Source: CAMDTE01 sp964504345 (GTDB taxonomy: Bacteria; Bacteroidota; Bacteroidia; Flavobacteriales; Schleiferiaceae). Taken from it: a stretch of 64,000 nt of DNA. The notes beneath the pieces were generated by a model. That model did no database searches and had not been told where the DNA came from. It saw only the letters and a list, made by a program, of their open reading frames with translations. The first letter of the stretch is position 1. Each line of letters starts with the position of its first letter. Where the stretch lies: NCBI GenBank assembly GCA_964504345.1, contig CAZDDX010000001.1:1-64000 (forward strand), written 5' to 3'. The translations under genes and the position numbers were made by a program. Below, in pieces: positions 1 through 6,111 of the stretch.

Positions 1-30
1 AACTCCATCTGCGAAGTAATCGTCGTTTGA
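1..30 (+). other. possible 3' end of an upstream gene
   Basis: Two forward frames reach a stop here, TAA at 17-19 and TGA at 28-30, just before a strong terminator. One of them is probably the end of a gene lying mostly outside the window. Too few codons remain to choose the frame or guess a product. Confidence 0.25.
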
Positions 31-40
31 AGTTGATGGA

Positions 41-75
41 GCCGTCGCCCCACCAGGCGGCGGCTTTTTTTTTTG
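41..75 (+). terminator. intrinsic terminator
   Basis: A nine-pair stem (41-49 with 56-64, one G-T pair) with a six-base loop is followed by an eleven-base T run at 65-75. It would end the transcript entering from the left edge. Confidence 0.85.
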
Positions 76-93
76 AGAAATTATCGTTTGGAT

Positions 94-123
94 TTTGCAC
101 GTTCAATTTCCTTCGTATATTTG
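94..123 (+). promoter_or_regulatory. promoter of tRNA-Val
   Basis: Bacteroidota-type housekeeping promoter: TTTG at 94-97, an 18-base spacer and TATATTTG (TAnnTTTG) at 116-123. The mature tRNA begins 25 bases later at 149. Confidence 0.75.
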
Positions 124-148
124 CACTCCCAAACGGGAACAACTTAAA

Positions 149-223
149 GGGTGAATAGCTCAGCTGGTTCAGAGCATCTGCCTTACAAGCAGAGGGTCCG
201 GGGTTCGAATCCCTGTTCACCCA
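149..223 (+). tRNA. tRNA-Val (anticodon TAC)
   Basis: A full cloverleaf is visible. The seven-pair acceptor stem joins 149-155 to 216-222, with discriminator A at 223. The anticodon stem is 177-181 with 189-193, around a loop with TAC at 184-186, and the T-arm GGTTCGAATCC is present. The gene does not encode the CCA end. It is a single-gene unit with its own promoter and terminator. Confidence 0.95.
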
Positions 224-230
224 CAAAAAA

Positions 231-255
231 AAGCCTGCATTTGCAGGCTTTTTTT
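231..255. terminator. terminator after tRNA-Val, also facing msrB
   Basis: A nine-pair stem (231-239 with 242-250) with a two-base loop is flanked by A and T runs, so it can work in both directions. It ends the tRNA-Val transcript and may also end the leftward msrB transcript. Confidence 0.85.
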
Positions 256-296
256 ATTTCTAGGTACCGCTTTACGGTTTTCGTAAGTCAAAAGCA

Positions 297-803
297 TTAG
301 GGGGCTTCGGTAGAGTCGTTTACCGGTTTGAACTCCAGACTCAGGCTGTTGACGCAGTAGCGCAATCCCGTTTCCGTTGGGCCGTCGGGAAAAACATGGC
401 CCAAATGTCCGCCGCATTGGGCGCAAAGAATTTCGGTCCGAATCATTCCGTGGGAAACATCGCGCTGTTCCCGCACACGCCCACCGTCCAAAGCGGCATC
501 AAAAGATGGCCAGCCGCAATGAGCGTCAAACTTATTCTCGCTGGAAAAGAGCGCCGCGCCACAGCCGGCACACGAATAAGTACCTTCTTTAAAGTGCAAG
601 TTGTACTCACCAGTTCCTGGATATTCGGTTCCTTTCTCCCGAAGAATTCGGTACTGTTCGGGGCTCAATTGCGAGCGCCATTCGGCTTCGCTGCGTTCAA
701 TGGGGTATTTTTCCATATCGGAATCGGTTTTGGACTTGTTGGACACACGGCATCCGGTGGTGGTAACGGCCACCAAGAGTATTCCAAAGAGTAGATGCTT
801 CAT
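297..803 (-). CDS. msrB: peptide-methionine (R)-S-oxide reductase MsrB, lipoprotein form
   Basis: Reduces methionine-R-sulfoxide in damaged proteins. The 168-residue product starts with a hydrophobic leader ending in a Cys at residue 18, so it is probably an exported lipoprotein rather than a cytoplasmic enzyme. The MsrB domain (about 35-160) has two zinc-binding CxxC pairs (C78/C81 and C127/C130) and the catalytic Cys in the RYC motif (C150). An open frame continues upstream to 917, but the ATG at 803 is preferred because it begins the leader and overlaps the stop of the upstream hydrolase gene by four bases (ATGA), implying translational coupling. Confidence 0.93.
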   Translation of the reverse strand: MKHLLFGILLVAVTTTGCRVSNKSKTDSDMEKYPIERSEAEWRSQLSPEQYRILREKGTEYPGTGEYNLHFKEGTYSCAGCGAALFSSENKFDAHCGWPSFDAALDGGRVREQRDVSHGMIRTEILCAQCGGHLGHVFPDGPTETGLRYCVNSLSLEFKPVNDSTEAP

Positions 804-1663
804 TGAAGTAAATAACCCACAACGGCCTCCCATGTTTCCGCACGCCACAAAATCTTTCGGTGTCCTAGTGGGGACGTGGCAATCAGGGTACTTTGCGGAA
901 AATGGTCGCGAAGGCACTCAGCATCGTTAAACGGCACTTCCACGTCGTCCGGGGAGTGCAGGATCAGCAGCGCGCCCGTATGCTTTGCCAAATGGGGAGA
1001 GTAAAAATGCGGGTCTGAACCCAGTTCGCGGGTTACGCGCGCAAACAGTCTATCTACATACCGTTGGGGCAATCCAGACTGCTGTACAAATTCATGAAAT
1101 ACGCGCTCGGTTTTGCCAAAAGCACTGATGGTTACCAAACGTTGCCACGTGCTACCGTGTTCCGTAGACATAAGCAGTGCTCCGCCACCCAAACTGTGCC
1201 CTACCCCAGCGAAAAAAGGACCGTGGTTTTCTTGCATCCAGGAGGCGAACTGGGCGAAATCGCGCAACGAACTGAATCCAGTTTGACCCGCAACGTGGCC
1301 CGGTGCCACAGGCACCCAGCATTCAAAGCCAGCAGACTGAAGTGCCGCAACAACCCCACCCATTTGCGTAGGACGACCGCTCCAGCCGTGCAGCACCAAA
1401 ACCCGACCTTGGAATGGGCAGATTACAGCCGCAGCCGCCACGGCCACCGGCAAAACACCCCACGGAGTGGTTTCCTGAATCCAGGTCCATTGCTCCAGGT
1501 AGATTTTTTCGCGTTCCGGCGTTTGATGCGGTCTAGGTAGGAAAAACAATCGGTACAACACCCCGAATGCGGCACGCTCAGAAAAAAAGTGCAGCAACTT
1601 TAGTCCGCATTTAATGCTTTTTGGAAACAAGGAAAAGGGTTGAGGTGTAGTGCTTTTAGCCAT
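800..1663 (-). CDS. alpha/beta-fold hydrolase (carboxylesterase-like)
   Basis: A 287-residue serine hydrolase of unknown substrate. An HGWSG segment, typical of the oxyanion region, is followed by the nucleophile elbow GHSLGG; near the C-terminus an Asp (PDDVEVP) and a His (LGHRK) complete the triad. No signal peptide is evident. The start is taken as ATG 1663 (MAKSTT...); the frame is open to 1747, but that extension runs into the tRNA terminator. It precedes msrB with a four-base overlap, so the two form an operon. The fold and catalytic type are secure, the substrate is not. Confidence 0.82.
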   Translation of the reverse strand: MAKSTTPQPFSLFPKSIKCGLKLLHFFSERAAFGVLYRLFFLPRPHQTPEREKIYLEQWTWIQETTPWGVLPVAVAAAAVICPFQGRVLVLHGWSGRPTQMGGVVAALQSAGFECWVPVAPGHVAGQTGFSSLRDFAQFASWMQENHGPFFAGVGHSLGGGALLMSTEHGSTWQRLVTISAFGKTERVFHEFVQQSGLPQRYVDRLFARVTRELGSDPHFYSPHLAKHTGALLILHSPDDVEVPFNDAECLRDHFPQSTLIATSPLGHRKILWRAETWEAVVGYLLQ

Positions 1664-1730
1664 GCGCGTAGGGTGTGTGTTGGTCTCCCTGGAAGCTTGC
1701 AAAGTAGCGCAAGATTTACTGCGGTCGGGC

Positions 1731-1758
1731 AAAAAAAAAGTCCGCACCGTGCGGACTT
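1731..1758 (-). terminator. terminator of the tRNA-Lys/tRNA-Leu unit
   Basis: Read leftward, a nine-pair stem (1750-1758 with 1738-1746) with a three-base loop runs into a long T run (A run at 1731-1739 on the plus strand), just beyond the CCA end of tRNA-Leu. Confidence 0.85.
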
Positions 1759-1767
1759 AAATCGATT

Positions 1768-1853
1768 TGGTGCCCTGGACTGGACTCGAACCAGCACGAC
1801 CGTAGGTCACCACCCCCTCAAGATGGCATGTCTACCAATTTCACCACCAGGGC
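1768..1853 (-). tRNA. tRNA-Leu (anticodon GAG), CCA encoded
   Basis: A class II tRNA with a long variable arm. The acceptor GCCCTGG (1853-1847) pairs with CCAGGGC (1778-1772); discriminator A and an encoded CCA follow at 1771-1768. The anticodon loop reads TTGAGGG with anticodon GAG. It lies five bases downstream of tRNA-Lys in the same transcript. Confidence 0.93.
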
Positions 1854-1858
1854 CTTTG

Positions 1859-1931
1859 TGACTTGGCTGGGATTCGAACCCAGGGCCCATACATTAAAAG
1901 TGTATTGCTCTACCAGCTGAGCTACCAAGTC
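1859..1931 (-). tRNA. tRNA-Lys (anticodon TTT)
   Basis: The acceptor GACTTGG (1931-1925) pairs with CCAAGTC (1866-1860), discriminator A at 1859. The anticodon stem-loop has the loop CTTTTAA with anticodon TTT, and the T-arm is canonical. It is the first gene of the leftward tRNA pair. Unlike its neighbour it does not encode CCA. Confidence 0.95.
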
Positions 1932-1953
1932 AATGCTTCTCTCAAAGCGGGTG

Positions 1954-1961
1954 CAAATATA
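1954..1961 (-). promoter_or_regulatory. -7 element for tRNA-Lys/tRNA-Leu
   Basis: Read leftward this is TATATTTG, a full match to TAnnTTTG, ending 22 bases before the tRNA-Lys 5' end. A TTGG about 20 bases upstream could be the -33 element. Confidence 0.65.
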
Positions 1962-1998
1962 CACATGCTTTTCAAAAAAACCAATACATTCGGGCGAT

Positions 1999-2006
1999 TA
2001 CCTTTG
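1999..2006 (+). promoter_or_regulatory. -7 element for aroK, next to the start codon
   Basis: TACCTTTG matches TAnnTTTG and ends only five bases before the aroK ATG, so the transcript probably starts at or near the start codon. Confidence 0.7.
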
Positions 2007-2011
2007 TTTTT

Positions 2012-2572
2012 ATGGAAGGACTGGTTCGACCCGTTGTTTTGGTGGGCTACATGGCTGCGGGTAAATCTACTACAGCCAGACGTTTAGCCAAATTCTGGTC
2101 CATTCCCTCGTTGGACTTGGATCATCTCATTGAACAAAATACGGGTTTATCGCCTGCTGATTGGTTACGAAACAAAGGCGAGGTTGCCTTTCGAAAAGCG
2201 GAAGCAGCCGTCTTGCGGGAATTGAATTGGACCGAATCCTTTGTGCTCGCAAGTGGGGGTGGGACGCCCTGTTACGCCGGAAACATGGATTTCATGCGGC
2301 AACACGCCCTAATCGTTTACCTGCAGTGGCCGGTGTCGGTCTTGGTGGATCGCTTGCGCTTGCTGCGGTCCTCCAGGCCGCTTTTGGACGGAGTGGCCGA
2401 CGATTATTTGCCCGCTTATGTTGGGGCGCATTTGCTCGAACGCAATCACTTCTACGGACAAGCGTCGTTAAGGGTTCTCATGGATCCGCACGAAAGCGAA
2501 GCGGAGTCTGCAGAACGCGTACGCTTGGCCTGCGAGAAAGCTTTTGGGATCAGTCCCGGAGTGAAACCGTAA
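2012..2572 (+). CDS. aroK: shikimate kinase
   Basis: Phosphorylates shikimate with ATP in chorismate synthesis. The 186-residue protein has the P-loop GYMAAGKST at 12-20, the shikimate-binding DLD (D35, D37), R61 in the conserved AFR segment, GGGTPC at 82-87, and an SRPLL segment in the lid region. The length is normal for the family. A promoter element ends five bases before the ATG, suggesting a leaderless mRNA. The last 23 bases overlap the convergent phosphoribosyltransferase gene. Confidence 0.93.
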   Translation: MEGLVRPVVLVGYMAAGKSTTARRLAKFWSIPSLDLDHLIEQNTGLSPADWLRNKGEVAFRKAEAAVLRELNWTESFVLASGGGTPCYAGNMDFMRQHALIVYLQWPVSVLVDRLRLLRSSRPLLDGVADDYLPAYVGAHLLERNHFYGQASLRVLMDPHESEAESAERVRLACEKAFGISPGVKP

Positions 2573-3059
2573 TGGCTCCCGTGCCGTTGAAATGAACGTC
2601 TACGTGGTCCTTTAAGCTGGTACTCAGGGACAATCCCTTGATGTCCGCCTTGATGGGAAAGGACTTGTGGTTTCGGTCCACCAAAACCGCAGTGGTCAAG
2701 CGCTTGAGCGGTGCCTGCAACAGGTGCTTAACCCCGTAAATCAATGTAGCTCCGGAGTTTAAAACGTCGTCCACGAGCACCACGCATCGGTTGCTCAATT
2801 CTTCTACAGGAAGACTGCAAACGGTTGGGCCCTCGTGTGGGTTGCGTTTGTTGACGGAAAGCTCCACCAGTTCAACAGACATCGAACTGCGCAAGCGCAC
2901 TCGATTTGCCAGGTGCTCCGCCAATTTGAATCCGGATTGAGCCAAGCCAACCACCACTAAATCCGTCTCACCCCAGTGGCGCTCCGTGATTTCCCAGGCC
3001 ATGCGGTCCAGTTTGCGGTTGACCGCATCCGCGTCCAGAATGTGTTGTGCAGTGGGCAT
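2550..3059 (-). CDS. PyrR-like phosphoribosyltransferase
   Basis: A 169-residue type I phosphoribosyltransferase. The PRPP-binding motif VVLVDDVLNSGATL lies at 93-106, and the later DRNHKSFPIKADIKG and STSLKDHVDVH segments resemble PyrR (uracil phosphoribosyltransferase and pyrimidine-operon attenuator). It is slightly shorter than PyrR, and no pyr genes or attenuators are nearby, so an RNA-binding role is uncertain and a salvage enzyme is equally possible. It lies downstream of rlmD with a 20-base gap that holds a near-consensus -7 element. It overlaps aroK tail to tail by 23 bases. Confidence 0.75.
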   Translation of the reverse strand: MPTAQHILDADAVNRKLDRMAWEITERHWGETDLVVVGLAQSGFKLAEHLANRVRLRSSMSVELVELSVNKRNPHEGPTVCSLPVEELSNRCVVLVDDVLNSGATLIYGVKHLLQAPLKRLTTAVLVDRNHKSFPIKADIKGLSLSTSLKDHVDVHFNGTGAITVSLRD

Positions 3060-3063
3060 GGTG

Positions 3064-3071
3064 GAAAGATA
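3064..3071 (-). promoter_or_regulatory. near-consensus -7 element for the PyrR-like gene
   Basis: Read leftward this is TATCTTTC, seven of eight matches to TAnnTTTG, four bases before the ATG at 3059. It fits the spacing seen at other genes in the window. Confidence 0.45.
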
Positions 3072-3079
3072 CGGAGGAT

Positions 3080-4486
3080 TTAGCGGAGGGTCAAGCGGGC
3101 AATGCTTTCCATGTGGTGCGTTTGCGGAAATAAATCCACTGGTTGCACGGTGTCCACGCGGTAGACGCTCTGCAGCAGTTCTAAATCCCGAGCTTGCGTG
3201 GCGCTGTTGCAGCTGACATAGACCAGTTTAGGTGCCTTCAATTCAATTAATTGCTCCACTACTTTGGGGTGCATTCCGTCGCGCGGGGGATCCGTGACTA
3301 CGGTGGTTGGCGCTCCGTGGCGCGCAATGAATTCCGGATTGAAGACCCGACGCATGTCGCCTACCTCAAAATGAGCATTCGAAAAACCGTTGAAAAGAGC
3401 ATTTTCTTGGGCCGCCTCAATGGCTTCCGGCACGCTCTCAATCCCGGCAACGTATTCGGCCGTTTGGGCCAAAAAGAGGGCAATAGTACCCGTTCCGGTG
3501 TACAAGTCGTATACGCGCTCACCGGCTTCCAATTGAGCCATTTCCAGGGTTTTGCGGTACAAAACTTCTGCTTGCTCCGGATTGGTTTGGTAAAAAGACT
3601 TGGGGCCAATTTGGAACCGCAATGGGGGACGGTTGGGCACCACAGAAGCCATGCTTTCCAATAGAAAGGGGCTCCCGTACACCAATTCCAAGGGGACGTC
3701 GTAAATGCTGTCGTTTCCTTTAGTGTTTAAGCCTAAATAAAGGCTGACCACCTCTGGAAACGCGGCTCGCAGACCGGTCGCCAGTTCGTCCAATCGCGGG
3801 TGCGGTTCCGCGTACTGAAGGATCACCATCCATTCGTTGGCCCGATTGCTGCGCAGGGTGAGCGTCCGCAAACACCCGTGTTGTTCGCGGATGTGGTAGA
3901 ACGGGATGCCCAAGGACCTGGCTGTTTCTCGAATCCAAAGGCGAATTCGATTTCCGGTATCGGGGACCAAATGACAAACGTTTACGTCCAATACCTTGTC
4001 CCACAAGCCGGGGGCGTGGAAGCCCAGACCGGTCCGGTCCGTAAATACTTCGCCGGAAGCCATTTCGGAGGGCGACAACCAACGCAAGGCAGAAAATGAA
4101 TACTCCGTTTTGTTTCGGTAGCTGTAGGGGGAGGGAGCCGCCACCGGTTCCTCAAAATGAGCGGTGGTCACTTTGCCAATACGCTCCAGGTGGTCTTGAA
4201 CTTCGCGTCCTTTGAACGCAACTTGAGCGGGATACGCCACGTGCTGCCATTTGCATCCCCCGCAAAAACCAAAGTGGGAACAAACGGGCTCTACGCGGTC
4301 TGGAGAAGGGACGGAAATGGACTCCAGCCGGCCTTCCACATGTCCTTTTTTCTTGCGGTACCCCACCACCGTTCCTACATCGCCGGGAGCGGCTCCGGTA
4401 ACCAAAAGGGTTTTGCCTTCTGGCGTATGCGCCACGCACACACCGCGCGATCCCGCGCGCTCAATTCGAATATTTTCCCACTTCAC
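3080..4486 (-). CDS. rlmD: 23S rRNA (uracil-5-)-methyltransferase, RlmD/RumA type
   Basis: SAM-dependent methylation of a uracil C5 in 23S rRNA. An N-terminal TRAM-like domain (about 1-60) is followed by iron-sulfur cysteines (C69, C75, C78, with a further Cys in VNVCHLV) and a Rossmann methyltransferase domain (YDLYTGTGTIALFLA, TDPPRDGMHP) ending in the catalytic Cys motif VYVSCNS. The frame is open to 4591, but the GTG at 4486 gives the expected start (KWENIRIERAG) and sits four bases after a perfect TATCTTTG, giving 468 residues. U1939 versus U747 specificity cannot be told from sequence alone. Confidence 0.87.
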   Translation of the reverse strand: MKWENIRIERAGSRGVCVAHTPEGKTLLVTGAAPGDVGTVVGYRKKKGHVEGRLESISVPSPDRVEPVCSHFGFCGGCKWQHVAYPAQVAFKGREVQDHLERIGKVTTAHFEEPVAAPSPYSYRNKTEYSFSALRWLSPSEMASGEVFTDRTGLGFHAPGLWDKVLDVNVCHLVPDTGNRIRLWIRETARSLGIPFYHIREQHGCLRTLTLRSNRANEWMVILQYAEPHPRLDELATGLRAAFPEVVSLYLGLNTKGNDSIYDVPLELVYGSPFLLESMASVVPNRPPLRFQIGPKSFYQTNPEQAEVLYRKTLEMAQLEAGERVYDLYTGTGTIALFLAQTAEYVAGIESVPEAIEAAQENALFNGFSNAHFEVGDMRRVFNPEFIARHGAPTTVVTDPPRDGMHPKVVEQLIELKAPKLVYVSCNSATQARDLELLQSVYRVDTVQPVDLFPQTHHMESIARLTLR

Positions 4487-4490
4487 GGCG

Positions 4491-4498
4491 CAAAGATA
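4491..4498 (-). promoter_or_regulatory. -7 element for rlmD (divergent pair)
   Basis: Read leftward this is TATCTTTG, four bases before the GTG start of rlmD. The rocD -7 element lies 17 bases away on the other strand, so the two polymerases would compete for the same DNA. Confidence 0.65.
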
Positions 4499-4515
4499 GG
4501 CAAGCCCATCGGCCT

Positions 4516-4523
4516 TATCTTTG
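4516..4523 (+). promoter_or_regulatory. -7 element for rocD (divergent pair)
   Basis: TATCTTTG, four bases before the rocD ATG at 4528. It lies where the -33 region of the divergent rlmD promoter should be. Confidence 0.65.
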
Positions 4524-4527
4524 GTAA

Positions 4528-5826
4528 ATGAAAACTTCCACCACAACCCCAGCATCCCCAGCGGCTGAGGCCCACATGGCTCGCGAAGCACAGTATGGTG
4601 CGCACAACTACCACCCGTTGCCCGTTGTTTTGTCGCGCGGTCGCGGAACGTTGGTTTGGGACGTGGACGGCAAGGAGTATTTTGATTTCCTCAGCGCTTA
4701 TTCAGCGGTGAATCAGGGGCACGGACACCCCAAAATCGTTCAAGCACTTGCGGAACAAGCGGAAACCTTAGCCTTGACCTCGCGAGCGTTTTACAACGAC
4801 CAGTTGGGGGCCTACGAACAAAAAATCACGGAACTTTTTGGTTACAATAAAGTTCTCCCCATGAATTCTGGGGCAGAAGCCGTAGAAACCGCCATCAAAC
4901 TCGCCCGACGTTGGGCCTACGACGTGAAGGGCATTCCCGCCAATTCGGCCAAAATTGTGGTGGTGGACCAAAATTTTCACGGACGAACCACCACCATCGT
5001 CTCTTTTTCTTCAGATCCAGATTCCTACGGGGGCTTTGGCCCTTACGCTGAAGGGTTTGTGCGGATTCCGTACAACGATTTAACGGCCCTTGAGGTGGCC
5101 CTGAAAGACCCACACGTGGCCGCGTTTTTGGCGGAACCCATCCAGGGTGAAGCCGGAGTTTTAGTTCCAGACACGAACTACTGGGCCGGTGCTCGCGCGG
5201 CCTGCACGGCCGCGGGGGTATTGATGCTGGCCGACGAAGTACAAACGGGAATCGGTCGTACGGGGGCTTGGTTGGCGTCGTGCGGCGCGTGCACCTGTAC
5301 CACGGCCTGCGAACGCCAGACCAGCTACGTGCGTCCGGACGTATTGATTTTAGGCAAGGCGCTCAGCGGCGGCGTGTACCCGGTATCGGCCGTTCTTGCG
5401 GACGACGAGGTCATGTTGACTATTCACCCGGGACAGCACGGCTCTACGTTTGGGGGCAATCCGTTGGCCAGCCGCGTGGCGCAAGCCGCGTTGGACGTGG
5501 TTTCGGACGAGGGTCTGCTCGCCAATGCGCGGGAGCGTGGAAAGCAATTTCGCGCAGGAATAGATAGACTCCTACCGCAATTCCCAATCTTGAACCTTGT
5601 GCGCGGAAAGGGACTGTTGAATGCCGTTCAATTGAACGACGCTGAAACGGGAACGGCCGCCTGGGACCTGTGCCTCCTCATGGCGAGCGAAGGACTGTTG
5701 GCCAAACCCACCCACGGCAACATCATCCGTTTTGCCCCGCCTTTGATCATCACGGAAGCCCAGATGGAAGAGGCTTTGAGCCGAATTGAACGTGCTTTAG
5801 TTCGGTTTGAAAGGGCGCGCTCCTAA
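4528..5826 (+). CDS. rocD: ornithine--oxo-acid aminotransferase with a four-Cys insertion
   Basis: Converts ornithine and 2-oxoglutarate to glutamate semialdehyde and glutamate. It is a 432-residue class III PLP transaminase: MNSGAEAVETA (phosphate-binding region), LADEVQTGIGRTG with cofactor Asp 236, and the Schiff-base Lys 277 in LILGKALSGG. Between GRTG and RPDVLILGK, where many family members have a short HE(N/D) stretch, this one has a loop with cysteines at 252, 255, 257 and 261. That pattern suits metal binding or disulfides, though its role is unknown. The start is set by a promoter element four bases upstream. Confidence 0.92.
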   Translation: MKTSTTTPASPAAEAHMAREAQYGAHNYHPLPVVLSRGRGTLVWDVDGKEYFDFLSAYSAVNQGHGHPKIVQALAEQAETLALTSRAFYNDQLGAYEQKITELFGYNKVLPMNSGAEAVETAIKLARRWAYDVKGIPANSAKIVVVDQNFHGRTTTIVSFSSDPDSYGGFGPYAEGFVRIPYNDLTALEVALKDPHVAAFLAEPIQGEAGVLVPDTNYWAGARAACTAAGVLMLADEVQTGIGRTGAWLASCGACTCTTACERQTSYVRPDVLILGKALSGGVYPVSAVLADDEVMLTIHPGQHGSTFGGNPLASRVAQAALDVVSDEGLLANARERGKQFRAGIDRLLPQFPILNLVRGKGLLNAVQLNDAETGTAAWDLCLLMASEGLLAKPTHGNIIRFAPPLIITEAQMEEALSRIERALVRFERARS

Positions 5827-5843
5827 GAGCAACGTACTAAATT

Positions 5844-6086
5844 TCAGGATTGTCGGTCCAATTGCGCCGACCAATCCGCGTACATGCGGTTGAAGCTCTC
5901 CTTGACCGATTCCAACCATTCGTCGGTGACCACCGCCAAAACCGATTCCCAGGAGGGAAATCGTTCCTTTTGAAATCGATAGGATTGGCGCATAGCACCT
6001 CCTTCAATTTCCAACCACCACCAACGGTCCATGCTGTACCCCGTGATGGTGAATAGGGGATGGGGTACGGTGCCGGCAATACGCAT
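5844..6086 (-). CDS. small hypothetical protein
   Basis: An 80-residue soluble protein, rich in Trp near the N-terminus (DRWWWLEIEGG) and with an amphipathic C-terminal half ending YADWSAQLDRQS. I do not recognise a named domain. It is supported as a gene by filling the space between the TonB receptor gene and rocD, following the receptor by 25 bases on the same strand, and having no competing frame with better properties. It is probably the last gene of the leftward envelope operon. Confidence 0.6.
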   Translation of the reverse strand: MRIAGTVPHPLFTITGYSMDRWWWLEIEGGAMRQSYRFQKERFPSWESVLAVVTDEWLESVKESFNRMYADWSAQLDRQS

Positions 6087-6111
6087 GGGAGGGAACGATT
6101 AGCAGGGGGGG

